DNA of 8,535 bases from Oscillospiraceae bacterium (GTDB lineage: Bacteria > Bacillota > Clostridia > Oscillospirales > Acutalibacteraceae). A program made the position numbers and the translations under genes. A model generated the notes under the pieces. It was not told where the DNA came from, did not search any database, and saw nothing but the letters and a program-made list of their open reading frames with translations. This document shows positions 1 to 6,615 of this stretch, piece after piece. The first letter of the stretch is position 1; the number at the start of each line of letters is the position of its first letter. The stretch spans positions 1-8,535 of the forward strand of contig CADBUK010000145.1 of the NCBI GenBank assembly GCA_902797915.1. The letters run 5' to 3'.

Positions 1-1077
1 AAGCATATATTGAACATTATTGATGAGAATATGGACAGTGATATTATTTTAGGCTTCCATGCTCATAACAATCTTCAGTTGGGATACATTAATGCAACAA
101 CTATATTAAAAAGTCAAATTAACAGGGATGTTTTGGTGGATGGCTCCCTTTACGGTATGGGCAAAAGTGCGGGAAATGCTCCGCTTGAACTGATTGCAAT
201 GTTTATGAACAGCGAATTCAATAAGAAATATTCTGTTACGGAAATGCAAGAGGCGATAACTTCAAGCGTTATGGATTTTCAGCGTAAATCTCCGTGGGGT
301 TATCAGTTGTTTTATTATATAGCCGCTTCTAATAAATGCCACCCGAATTATGTTTCGTATTTAATGAATAAGCGAACGCTTTCGGTTACCGCAATAAATG
401 AAATTCTTGAACGTATTCCTGAAGAGGAAAAACTTGAGAAAAATATGGCGTTGATAGAAAAACTTTACCTTGACTATCAGAAAAATGAATGTGATGACGA
501 AATGGTATATACAGATCTTTCATCAGAACTGAAAAATAAAAACATTCTGATAATCGGACCTGGTATAAGTATTGCGGAATACGGGAATGAGATAAAGAAA
601 TATATTGAACAAAACAACCCGACTATTATTTCAATTAATTATATTCCGTCTGAGTACCATCCGGATTATTTGTTTTTAACAAATAACAGAAGATATGTAC
701 AGACAGCAACAAGTCTTTATGACGATAATAATTCAGGTATTAAGATAATAGCCTCTTCAAATCTAACCAAAATCAACGGAAAATTTGATTTTGTAGTAAA
801 TTACAGCAGTCTGATTGACGAAAATGCGGAATTTCCGGATAATTCAATGTGTATGTTAATTAGATTGTTAATTAAAGCAGGTTGCCATAATGTTGCACTA
901 TGCGGGCTTGATGGCTACACAGCTGACAGTGTGAATTATTTTGATTCTGAAAAAGAATACAGCTTTCTTAAAGATAAAGCAGACACGCTTAATAAATATG
1001 CAAAAACATTTTTTAACGATATCAAGGGGAAAATAGATATTAGTTTCATTACCCCATCGCATTATCAGGAGAATTAA
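1..1077 (+). CDS. HMGL-like (DRE-TIM) aldolase with C-terminal Rossmann-like domain, 5' partial
   Basis: The frame is open from the first base, so the N-terminus lies outside the window; the TTG at position 10 is not a credible start. The visible part begins late in the TIM barrel. GFHAHNN (window residues 18-24) carries the HxH metal-binding motif of the HMG-CoA lyase/4-hydroxy-2-oxovalerate aldolase superfamily. It is followed by the family's glycine-rich segment, VDGSLYGMGKSAGN with a following PLE. A helical post-barrel region follows (about 85-175). From about residue 180 a second alpha/beta domain starts with a nucleotide-binding-like strand-loop, NILIIGPGISIAEY, and runs to the end; by eye it resembles MptE/DUF115-like Rossmann folds. 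The family cleaves or forms C-C bonds at 2-oxo acids using a divalent metal. Lying 3 nt before the ThDP gene, it probably supplies or shares a 2-oxo acid substrate with it. Tandem TAA stops end the gene. The aldolase superfamily is secure; the substrate and the role of the C-terminal domain are unknown. Confidence 0.87.
   Translation, partial: KHILNIIDENMDSDIILGFHAHNNLQLGYINATTILKSQINRDVLVDGSLYGMGKSAGNAPLELIAMFMNSEFNKKYSVTEMQEAITSSVMDFQRKSPWGYQLFYYIAASNKCHPNYVSYLMNKRTLSVTAINEILERIPEEEKLEKNMALIEKLYLDYQKNECDDEMVYTDLSSELKNKNILIIGPGISIAEYGNEIKKYIEQNNPTIISINYIPSEYHPDYLFLTNNRRYVQTATSLYDDNNSGIKIIASSNLTKINGKFDFVVNYSSLIDENAEFPDNSMCMLIRLLIKAGCHNVALCGLDGYTADSVNYFDSEKEYSFLKDKADTLNKYAKTFFNDIKGKIDISFITPSHYQEN
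1067..1072 (+). promoter_or_regulatory. Ribosome binding site of the ThDP enzyme gene
   Basis: AGGAGA lies 8 nt before the ATG at 1081 and inside the end of the aldolase gene. This near-consensus Shine-Dalgarno supports 1081 as the start and implies that the two genes are translated from one message. Confidence 0.75.
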
Positions 1078-1080
1078 TAA

Positions 1081-2895
1081 ATGATTGTTAAGGTTTCGGA
1101 TTATATAGCACAGTTTTTGGTTGATAATGGTATAACAGACTGTTTTATGGTAACCGGTGGCGGTGCAATGCATCTTGACGATGCGTTGGGGCATCAAAAC
1201 GGATTGAAATGTACCTTTAATCATCATGAACAGGCGTGTGCAATAGCGGCAGAAGCATATACAAGAATGACGGGTAATTTAGCCGCTGTTTGTGTTACCA
1301 GCGGCCCGGGAGGAACAAATGCAATAACAGGCGTTGTCGGCGGTTGGCTTGATTCTATACCAATGCTTGTATTATCGGGTCAGGTTAAGTTTGAAACCAC
1401 TATTAAATCTTGCCCTGAATTAAATCTCAGACAACTGGGTGATCAGGAATTCAATATTGCGGATACGGTTTCTACTATGACAAAGTTTTCCGTAATGGTA
1501 ACGAATCCCAAGAAGATTTCTTATTATCTTGAAAAGGCGTTATATGTTTCAAAAAGCGGACGTCCAGGACCTGTTTGGCTTGATATACCTTTGGATGTTC
1601 AGGGCGCAAAAGTTGATACAGATGAGTTAATTCATTTTGATAACAGGGAATATACGGAATTTGATTTTGATATTATCGATGACAAGTTGATTAACGTTGT
1701 ATCAGAAAAAATAAAAAACGCAAAAGCGCCGTTGATTTTAGCCGGCACAGGAATACATCTTGGCAAAGCCGAGAGGGAATTGCTTGATTTTATTGATAAA
1801 TATAAGATACCGGTTGTTACAGCTTGGAATGCAAATGATACGGTTGCATTTGATAATCCTTATTTTGTCGGTATGCCCGGCACTGTTGGAATTCGTTCCG
1901 GTAATTTTGCAGTGCAAAATTGCGATTTGCTTATTAGTCTCGGTTGCCGAATGAATATCCGAATGATTGGCTATAACCATTTTGATTTTGCGAAGAATGC
2001 TTTTAAAATCATTGTAGATATTGATTCTGAAGAATTGAAAAAAACTACGGTGCAACAGGATATGCCGATTTGTGCTGATGTTAAAGAATTTCTTAACGGT
2101 ATGCTGAGCAACGATTATACTCCGGACGGCAGACACAACCGTTGGGTAAAATGGTGCAGGGATTTACTCTTTAGATTTCCTGTTGTGCTGCCTGAATATC
2201 ATTCATTCGAAAAATTGCTTAATCCATATGTTTTTGTTGATAAGCTTTTTGAACAACTCAAGTGTGATGACAGAATAATTTGCGGTAACGGAAGCGCTTG
2301 TGTAATTACATTCCAGACGGCAAAAATCAAACAGGGCCAGAGGATGTTTACAAATTCCGGGTGTGCTGCTATGGGATATGGCTTCCCTGCAGCAGTTGGT
2401 GTTGCAGTTTCTGATAACAGCAAACGGGTTATTTGCATTGACGGCGACGGTAGTATTATGATGAATCTGCAGGAGCTTGCTACAGTTTCTTACAATAAGC
2501 TAAACATAAAAGTTTTTATTATCAACAATAACGGTTATCTTTCAATCAGACAAACGCAAAACAATCTTTTTGAACCGCCGCTTATAGGTGTTGATAACGA
2601 AAGCGGTATAGAATTTCCTGATTTTGAAATGCTTTCAAAGGCATTTAATATTCCTTATCTTAGATTAGAAAACGAGGCAGATTGTGACAGGATTATTTCC
2701 GAGGTTATTGAGTCTGATGGTCCGATCGTGTGCGAGGTTGTAGTTGACTATAATCAAAACTTTGAACCGAAATCATCGTCAAAAGTTTTGCCTGACGGAA
2801 GTATTGTTTCTCCGTCTATTGATGATATGAAACCTTTCCTTGATAGAAAAGAATTTGAAACCATTAAATTTATAAAGGATAATGATGAACATTAA
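1081..2895 (+). CDS. Thiamine-diphosphate enzyme, acetolactate synthase-like, of polysaccharide clusters
   Basis: At 604 aa it is full length for the acetolactate synthase/pyruvate oxidase superfamily. The N-terminal PYR domain carries the catalytic glutamate E50 in HHEQACAIAAEAY and a SGPGGTNA loop. The central domain (about 190-340) is of the kind that binds FAD or is vestigial. The C-terminal PP domain has the ThDP/Mg motif GDGS (455-458) and the paired asparagines at 482-484. The segment LGDQEFN (119-125) replaces the acetolactate synthase GTDAFQE-type segment but keeps its phenylalanine (F124). No regulatory subunit gene is adjacent, and branched-chain amino acid genes are absent. The setting among an aldolase, a HAD phosphatase, an SDR and glycosyltransferases argues for a surface-sugar role rather than valine/isoleucine synthesis. 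By analogy with YerE, it may decarboxylate pyruvate and transfer an acetyl unit to a keto-sugar nucleotide; this is inference. The C-terminal tail (PKSSSKVLPDGS) is of the type I recall from ThDP proteins in LPS/capsule clusters. Its stop overlaps the HAD gene start. Confidence 0.9.
   Translation: MIVKVSDYIAQFLVDNGITDCFMVTGGGAMHLDDALGHQNGLKCTFNHHEQACAIAAEAYTRMTGNLAAVCVTSGPGGTNAITGVVGGWLDSIPMLVLSGQVKFETTIKSCPELNLRQLGDQEFNIADTVSTMTKFSVMVTNPKKISYYLEKALYVSKSGRPGPVWLDIPLDVQGAKVDTDELIHFDNREYTEFDFDIIDDKLINVVSEKIKNAKAPLILAGTGIHLGKAERELLDFIDKYKIPVVTAWNANDTVAFDNPYFVGMPGTVGIRSGNFAVQNCDLLISLGCRMNIRMIGYNHFDFAKNAFKIIVDIDSEELKKTTVQQDMPICADVKEFLNGMLSNDYTPDGRHNRWVKWCRDLLFRFPVVLPEYHSFEKLLNPYVFVDKLFEQLKCDDRIICGNGSACVITFQTAKIKQGQRMFTNSGCAAMGYGFPAAVGVAVSDNSKRVICIDGDGSIMMNLQELATVSYNKLNIKVFIINNNGYLSIRQTQNNLFEPPLIGVDNESGIEFPDFEMLSKAFNIPYLRLENEADCDRIISEVIESDGPIVCEVVVDYNQNFEPKSSSKVLPDGSIVSPSIDDMKPFLDRKEFETIKFIKDNDEH
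2874..2879 (+). promoter_or_regulatory. Ribosome binding site that decides the HAD gene start
   Basis: AAAGGA is 2 nt from the ATG at 2882 but 5 nt from the ATG at 2885. The second ATG has usable spacing and gives the usual short HAD N-terminus (MNIKNVIFDLDGT), so 2885 is preferred. Confidence 0.6.
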
Positions 2896-3544
2896 GAATG
2901 TAATTTTTGATTTGGACGGAACTCTTCTTGATACAACCGAAGGTGTGTTGGAAAGTGTGAAATATGCAGTTTCTCAGTTGGGTTATGATTTACTTGATCA
3001 AGAAACGATGCTTGAGTTTGTCGGTCCTCCGATTCAGGAATCTTTTATGAGATTTTATGGTTGCGATATTGATACTGCTCAAAATGCGGCAAATATTTTC
3101 AGGGATTATTATAAAGATGTAGCCCTTTTAAAGGCAGAGCCTTATGACAATATTTTTGAATTATGTGATATTCTCAAATCAAACGGAATTAAAATGGCGG
3201 TTGCAACATATAAACGAGAGGATTATGCAATAAAACTTTTAAAGCATTATAATTTTGATCGTTATTGTAATCCCATACATGGTGCAGATAACAATAATAA
3301 TTTGCGTAAAGAGGATATAGTTTATTTGTGTCTCAAGGAAATGGGTGCAACCAATGAAAACAGCGTTCTTGTTGGCGACACTGTTCATGATGCAAACGGT
3401 GCAGCAAAAGCAAAAACCCCTTTTATTGCAGTAACGTATGGTTTTGGATTTAAAACAACAAAAGAAGCTGAGCAATATGAAAATATCGGAGTCGCCTCAA
3501 ATACAATTGATATTGCAAGAATAATTCTCGGAGAAAAAATATGA
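2885..3544 (+). CDS. HAD-superfamily phosphatase, phosphoglycolate phosphatase-like
   Basis: A 219-aa cytoplasmic hydrolase of subclass IA with all four HAD motifs. Motif I is FDLDGT, with nucleophile D9 and acid/base D11. Motif II is the threonine in AVATYK (T108), motif III the lysine in LRKED (K142), and motif IV is VGDTVHDA with D165 and D169 for Mg. The helical cap lies between about residues 15 and 80, the usual arrangement for Gph/beta-phosphoglucomutase relatives. The lack of a clear mutase signature makes phosphatase the better guess. It overlaps the end of the ThDP gene by 11 nt and overlaps the SDR start as ATGA, so it is very likely translationally coupled to both. It presumably removes phosphate from a sugar or other small intermediate of the same pathway; the substrate cannot be read from sequence. 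An upstream in-frame ATG at 2882 would add one methionine. Confidence 0.88.
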   Translation: MNIKNVIFDLDGTLLDTTEGVLESVKYAVSQLGYDLLDQETMLEFVGPPIQESFMRFYGCDIDTAQNAANIFRDYYKDVALLKAEPYDNIFELCDILKSNGIKMAVATYKREDYAIKLLKHYNFDRYCNPIHGADNNNNLRKEDIVYLCLKEMGATNENSVLVGDTVHDANGAAKAKTPFIAVTYGFGFKTTKEAEQYENIGVASNTIDIARIILGEKI

Positions 3545-4464
3545 AAAGTGCAGTAGTCACGGGTGCAACCGGCGTTGTCGGTAAGGCACTGGTTGATTTT
3601 CTGATAAAAAAAGGAATAAAGGTTCTTGTGCTGGTCAGAAACAGCGAAAGCGCTGATAAAATTGTTTCATCTCCGCTTGTTAACACGGTAGTATGCCCGC
3701 TTGAAGCACTTGATGATTTTAATGCCGAAGGCCCTTTTGATGCTTTTTTTCATCTCGGCTGGAGCGGAACTTACGGCGAAGCCAGAAACGATTTGAACGA
3801 ACAGCTCAAAAATGTTGACTACGCCTTATCGGCGGTCAGGCTTGCAAAGAGGCTTAATTGCAAAAGCTTTGTAGGCGTCGGCAGTCAGGCGGAATACGGA
3901 ATTGTTTCGTCAGGCACAAAGCTTTCGCCGCAAACCCCGTTAAACCCTGTTACGGGCTACGGAAAGGCAAAGCTTGCCGCCTTTGAAAAATGCAAAACGC
4001 TGTGCGGCGAGCTCGACATAAAATTCTGTTGGTGCAGAATTCTCTCCGTTTACGGTGCGGGGGACAAGCCCTATACGTTAATTATGCAGGCAATTGCAGG
4101 GTTCGTTAACGGCAATGAGTGCCCGTTTACGCCTGCCGAACAGCAGTGGGATTATCTTAACAGCGGCGATTTGGCGTATGCGCTTTATCTGATTGCCGAA
4201 AAAGGAAAAGACGGAAAGGCATATACAGTGGGCTGCGGAGAAACCAGACAGCTGAAGGAATACATTGAAACGGTTTACAGAATTGTCGGCAATGAAAACG
4301 CCGTCTGCAAATTCGGCGCAATTGACTATTTTCCAAATCAGATAATGTACCTCTGTGCCGATATTTCGGATTTAACAAGGGATACGGGCTTTGTGCCCCG
4401 AATTTCATTTGAGGACGGAATTAAAGAAACAATTGAATGGTATAAAAGAGGATTGAAGAAATGA
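3541..4464 (+). CDS. NAD(P)-dependent epimerase/dehydratase (extended SDR)
   Basis: 307 aa, typical for the extended short-chain dehydrogenase family acting on nucleotide sugars. The N-terminal Rossmann motif is TGATGVVG (glycines 8, 11 and 14). The catalytic serine is S115 in GVGSQAEYG, and the YxxxK pair is Y140/K144 in TGYGKAKLA. The C-terminal half forms the substrate domain. No signal peptide or membrane helix is seen. Possible roles are 4-epimerase, 4,6-dehydratase or ketoreductase; short SDRs of this kind often reduce a keto-sugar. YerF, which reduces the YerE product, is one precedent for a ThDP enzyme and SDR working in series. A GGAG lies 7 nt before the ATG, which overlaps the HAD stop as ATGA. 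Its base composition is visibly richer in GC than the genes on either side: the line at 3901-3960 has 31 G/C of 60, against 19 of 60 at 3181-3240 in the HAD gene. This hints at a separate origin. Confidence 0.88.
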   Translation: MKSAVVTGATGVVGKALVDFLIKKGIKVLVLVRNSESADKIVSSPLVNTVVCPLEALDDFNAEGPFDAFFHLGWSGTYGEARNDLNEQLKNVDYALSAVRLAKRLNCKSFVGVGSQAEYGIVSSGTKLSPQTPLNPVTGYGKAKLAAFEKCKTLCGELDIKFCWCRILSVYGAGDKPYTLIMQAIAGFVNGNECPFTPAEQQWDYLNSGDLAYALYLIAEKGKDGKAYTVGCGETRQLKEYIETVYRIVGNENAVCKFGAIDYFPNQIMYLCADISDLTRDTGFVPRISFEDGIKETIEWYKRGLKK

Positions 4465-5882
4465 AAAAAACAAAAAATGAAAATATAACAAGCAATGTTC
4501 TTATTGAGAATTATGCGTTTGTAACCTCGTTGCTGCGCGCAGTTTTTGTTACGGCTTTGGCTGTAATACTGATTTCGTTTATCCCTGTTGATACCGATGT
4601 TACAAAGTATACCGACCTTATTCTCCCGGGGCTGATTAAAGGCTGTATGCCTGAGCCTCTTGAAATGATTCAGTATGCAACAACCATAATTCTTATGCCG
4701 ATTACCTTTTTGATTTCATATTCTGCTTTAATGAGAAAAACAAAAAGTCTTGAAAGTTTCGGCTTTTACGGATTAACCGAGGGTTCTGTAGTTTCTTTAA
4801 TATTGATTTTATACATTGCGGTTTATCTTGTTGTTTACAGTTGCTCTCCCGGTAGTTTTAATTTTAAAATTTATCACGCATTTATTTGTATTATTATTGC
4901 AGCGGTTTTTGTGCTTCTTTGTAAAAAAGCAGAAAATATAAAAAACAAAAAGGTTGCAAAAATACTTCTTGTATTTGCAGGGGCAGCAATTGTTTCTTAT
5001 GGGTTTTACAGATTATCATCCATAAATTATATGCTGCAGGACCGCGCGTACTGTCAGCATCATTTTTATGCCTGGTGGTATCCTGTTTATAAGGTTTATT
5101 CAGGGAACACAATTGGTGTTAACTTTAATAATATTTACGGTTTTTACCCCTATATTGTGGTTCCGGTATTAAAGATTTTAGGCGGTGTTAATCAGCACTC
5201 GGTTTCGCTGTTTTATGCACTGGCAGAAGGTTTTATTGCAACTGCTTATTTTGTCTTTTGCTACAGATTTATCAAAAATAAGCTGTTGGCTTTTATTGCT
5301 GCTTTTGCGTCTTCGGTTTACGGTCCGCTTGCAGTTCTTGGAGAAACTGCCAGACGAACAAAAAACTATTTTCAGTATCAGCCGACCAGAACGCTTTTTA
5401 TTGCCGTTTGTTTAATGGCTGTAAGCTTATATTGCACAGCAAAGAGTTCAAAAATTAAAGCAATAATAAAGCTGATAATGATTCCGGTTTTGGGCGTAGG
5501 CTTAATGTGGAATCTTGAAATGGGAATTGTTTCAATTGTAATCTGGGCAGGGTTTATTGTTCTGGAATCTGCAATAAAAAATAATCTGATTAGTAAAATG
5601 ACATTGGCGGCAGTTGTAAAAGCAGTGCTTTCAAGCGTTGCTTCAATACTTGTATGCATTGTTGTTGTGGAGCTGATTACGTATTTAAGAGCAGGCTGTC
5701 TTATCGGCAAAAACGATTTTATTTTCGGAATGATATGCTTTGAGGGAACAGGATTTTTTATGCTTCCTTTAACTTTAGGAACCTGGGTACCTATTTGGCT
5801 TCCGTTTATGGCGGGCGTAATAGTTGTTCTGCCTTATTTAATAAGCAAAAGACCTGCAACAGCATTATCTGAAAAAAAATAG
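4461..5882 (+). CDS. Multi-pass membrane protein, GT-C-like glycosyltransferase or polymerase candidate; N-terminal part of a frameshifted gene
   Basis: The 473-aa reading frame has about a dozen predicted membrane helices, for example near residues 22-43, 68-90, 107-128, 137-155, 167-186, 240-270, 311-327, 332-366, 379-410 and 420-468. A large loop (about 190-235) is rich in aromatic and polar residues (DRAYCQHHFYAWWYP, then NNIYGFYPY). In my recollection such loops mark GT-C-type membrane glycosyltransferases and related proteins of surface-polysaccharide operons. AGAGGA lies 8 nt before the ATG, which overlaps the SDR stop as ATGA. The frame stops at TAG directly after eight A's (5872-5879). 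The -1 frame then continues with another membrane helix and a soluble tail to 6580, so this is not the natural C-terminus. The intended product is probably 706 aa. As it stands, the gene is an assembly indel, a true mutation, or is read through by slippage. The specific function is unknown; a Wzy-like polymerase is an alternative. Confidence 0.75.
   Translation: MKKTKNENITSNVLIENYAFVTSLLRAVFVTALAVILISFIPVDTDVTKYTDLILPGLIKGCMPEPLEMIQYATTIILMPITFLISYSALMRKTKSLESFGFYGLTEGSVVSLILILYIAVYLVVYSCSPGSFNFKIYHAFICIIIAAVFVLLCKKAENIKNKKVAKILLVFAGAAIVSYGFYRLSSINYMLQDRAYCQHHFYAWWYPVYKVYSGNTIGVNFNNIYGFYPYIVVPVLKILGGVNQHSVSLFYALAEGFIATAYFVFCYRFIKNKLLAFIAAFASSVYGPLAVLGETARRTKNYFQYQPTRTLFIAVCLMAVSLYCTAKSSKIKAIIKLIMIPVLGVGLMWNLEMGIVSIVIWAGFIVLESAIKNNLISKMTLAAVVKAVLSSVASILVCIVVVELITYLRAGCLIGKNDFIFGMICFEGTGFFMLPLTLGTWVPIWLPFMAGVIVVLPYLISKRPATALSEKK
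5872..5879 (+). other. A8 homopolymer at a frame junction (A AAA AAA slippery heptamer)
   Basis: Eight adenines follow GAA's G and precede TAG. In the zero frame the codons are GAA AAA AAA TAG, so positions 5873-5879 form an A AAA AAA heptamer in the correct phase for -1 slippage. The -1 frame has a stop just upstream (TGA, 5870-5872) and the zero frame stops at 5880-5882. Any frame change must therefore happen inside this tract. It is the longest A run I found in the window. No convincing downstream hairpin was seen by eye. Confidence 0.75.
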
Positions 5883-6580
5883 TCGGAGTTTTCATTGTTT
5901 CTATTTCGGGACTCGGAGCATTTATTTACTATATGGGCAGAAGCGCACCTACCAACGAGTTTTCATATCTTCCGTATTCGGCGATGTGTTATGCTTTGCT
6001 CTATGAATACTATGTGGAGCGAATCAAGAAGTTTAAATCGGATAAGCAAGCGTCGGATAATATCAAAAAAGTTATATTTTTTGAAAGAATTAAAAGTTTT
6101 GTCTGTATCTATATGGTGTCTGTTGTTTTCCTGCTTGCGTCATTCTATTTTGAAAACAGCTTTCATCCTGAATACAAGGCAAATCATAATACCGAAAACA
6201 GTTCCGAACTGGTAATTGTTAAACCTGCGAACGATATTAAGGCATGGGCTGACGAAAAAAACAATGGGGTAATACCAAACATTCTTACTTATTACAACTC
6301 ATATTTCAACGAAGTGCTTGGAAGGGCTTCGTCCGAGAATGTCTGCGACCGAATGGACTGGTTCTTTAAGACTAATGCGCATACTTATATTGAGTTTATC
6401 AATTCGCACAGTGATGAGAGCTTTGTGATAGATGAAAACTCACTTATTATTCTTAATGAATGTTTTCCGCAGGAATGGAATGAAACCGTTAATAAATTTG
6501 ATTTGTCCGAACAGATAATTGAATTTGATAACAACCACAAATACAGCCATATTTATTTTTATACGCCAAAAGACATTTGA
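5879..6580 (+). CDS. C-terminal part of the frameshifted membrane protein
   Basis: In the -1 frame relative to the preceding gene, ATA GTC GGA at 5879 continues the protein as KK-IVGVFIVSISGLGAFIYYMG, a clean membrane helix. It is followed by GRSAPTNEF, a second helical pair and a last hydrophobic segment (FVCIYMVSVVFLLASFYF). The final 120 or so residues are soluble and polar (from about 6220), probably extracytoplasmic, and hold DRMDWFFKTNAHTY and a terminal beta-like IYFYTPKDI. The first ATG in this frame is at 5933, inside the first helix. The only purine-rich element before it (CGGAG, 5914-5918) is 14 nt away, so independent translation is unlikely. The GRSxPxN stretch resembles a motif I recall as GRSHPxN in GT-C-like membrane proteins, with alanine in place of histidine here. 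It is best read as the natural end of a 706-aa protein rather than a separate gene. Confidence 0.7.
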   Translation: MVGVFIVSISGLGAFIYYMGRSAPTNEFSYLPYSAMCYALLYEYYVERIKKFKSDKQASDNIKKVIFFERIKSFVCIYMVSVVFLLASFYFENSFHPEYKANHNTENSSELVIVKPANDIKAWADEKNNGVIPNILTYYNSYFNEVLGRASSENVCDRMDWFFKTNAHTYIEFINSHSDESFVIDENSLIILNECFPQEWNETVNKFDLSEQIIEFDNNHKYSHIYFYTPKDI

Positions 6581-6603
6581 AACGCTTACTGATTTTGGTA
6601 CGG

Positions 6604-6610
6604 AAAGGTG
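6604..6610 (+). promoter_or_regulatory. Ribosome binding site of the GT2 gene
   Basis: AAAGGTG lies 5 nt before the ATG at 6616, in the 35-nt gap after the membrane protein. The gap holds no evident promoter or terminator hairpin, so the GT2 gene is probably in the same transcript. Confidence 0.65.
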
Positions 6611-6615
6611 CTTAG

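Noticed and set aside
10..12. TTG as the start of the aldolase
   Set aside because: The frame is open to the window edge and the first visible residues are already in the late part of the barrel, so the gene is 5' truncated.
898..1227. Minus-strand open stretch across the aldolase/ThDP junction
   Set aside because: It spans two secure plus-strand genes and encodes no recognisable motif; the same applies to the other minus-strand frames at 1738-2136, 2199-2438, 5378-5710 and 6871-7233.
5881..5914. Stem-loop after the A8 tract as a frameshift stimulator
   Set aside because: By eye only a four-base AGTC/GACT pairing was found, too weak to call.
5895..6215. Third-frame open stretch over the frameshift region
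   Set aside because: It lies fully within the well-supported -1 continuation, has no recognisable protein character and no good start signal.
5933..6580. A separate 215-aa gene starting at ATG 5933
   Set aside because: The start falls inside a membrane helix that is continuous with the upstream frame, no properly spaced ribosome binding site precedes it, and the -1 frame is open back to the A8 tract.
6581..6615. Possible terminator or promoter in the only real intergenic gap
   Set aside because: The 35 nt contain a ribosome binding site but no inverted repeat with a T-run and no convincing -35/-10 pair.
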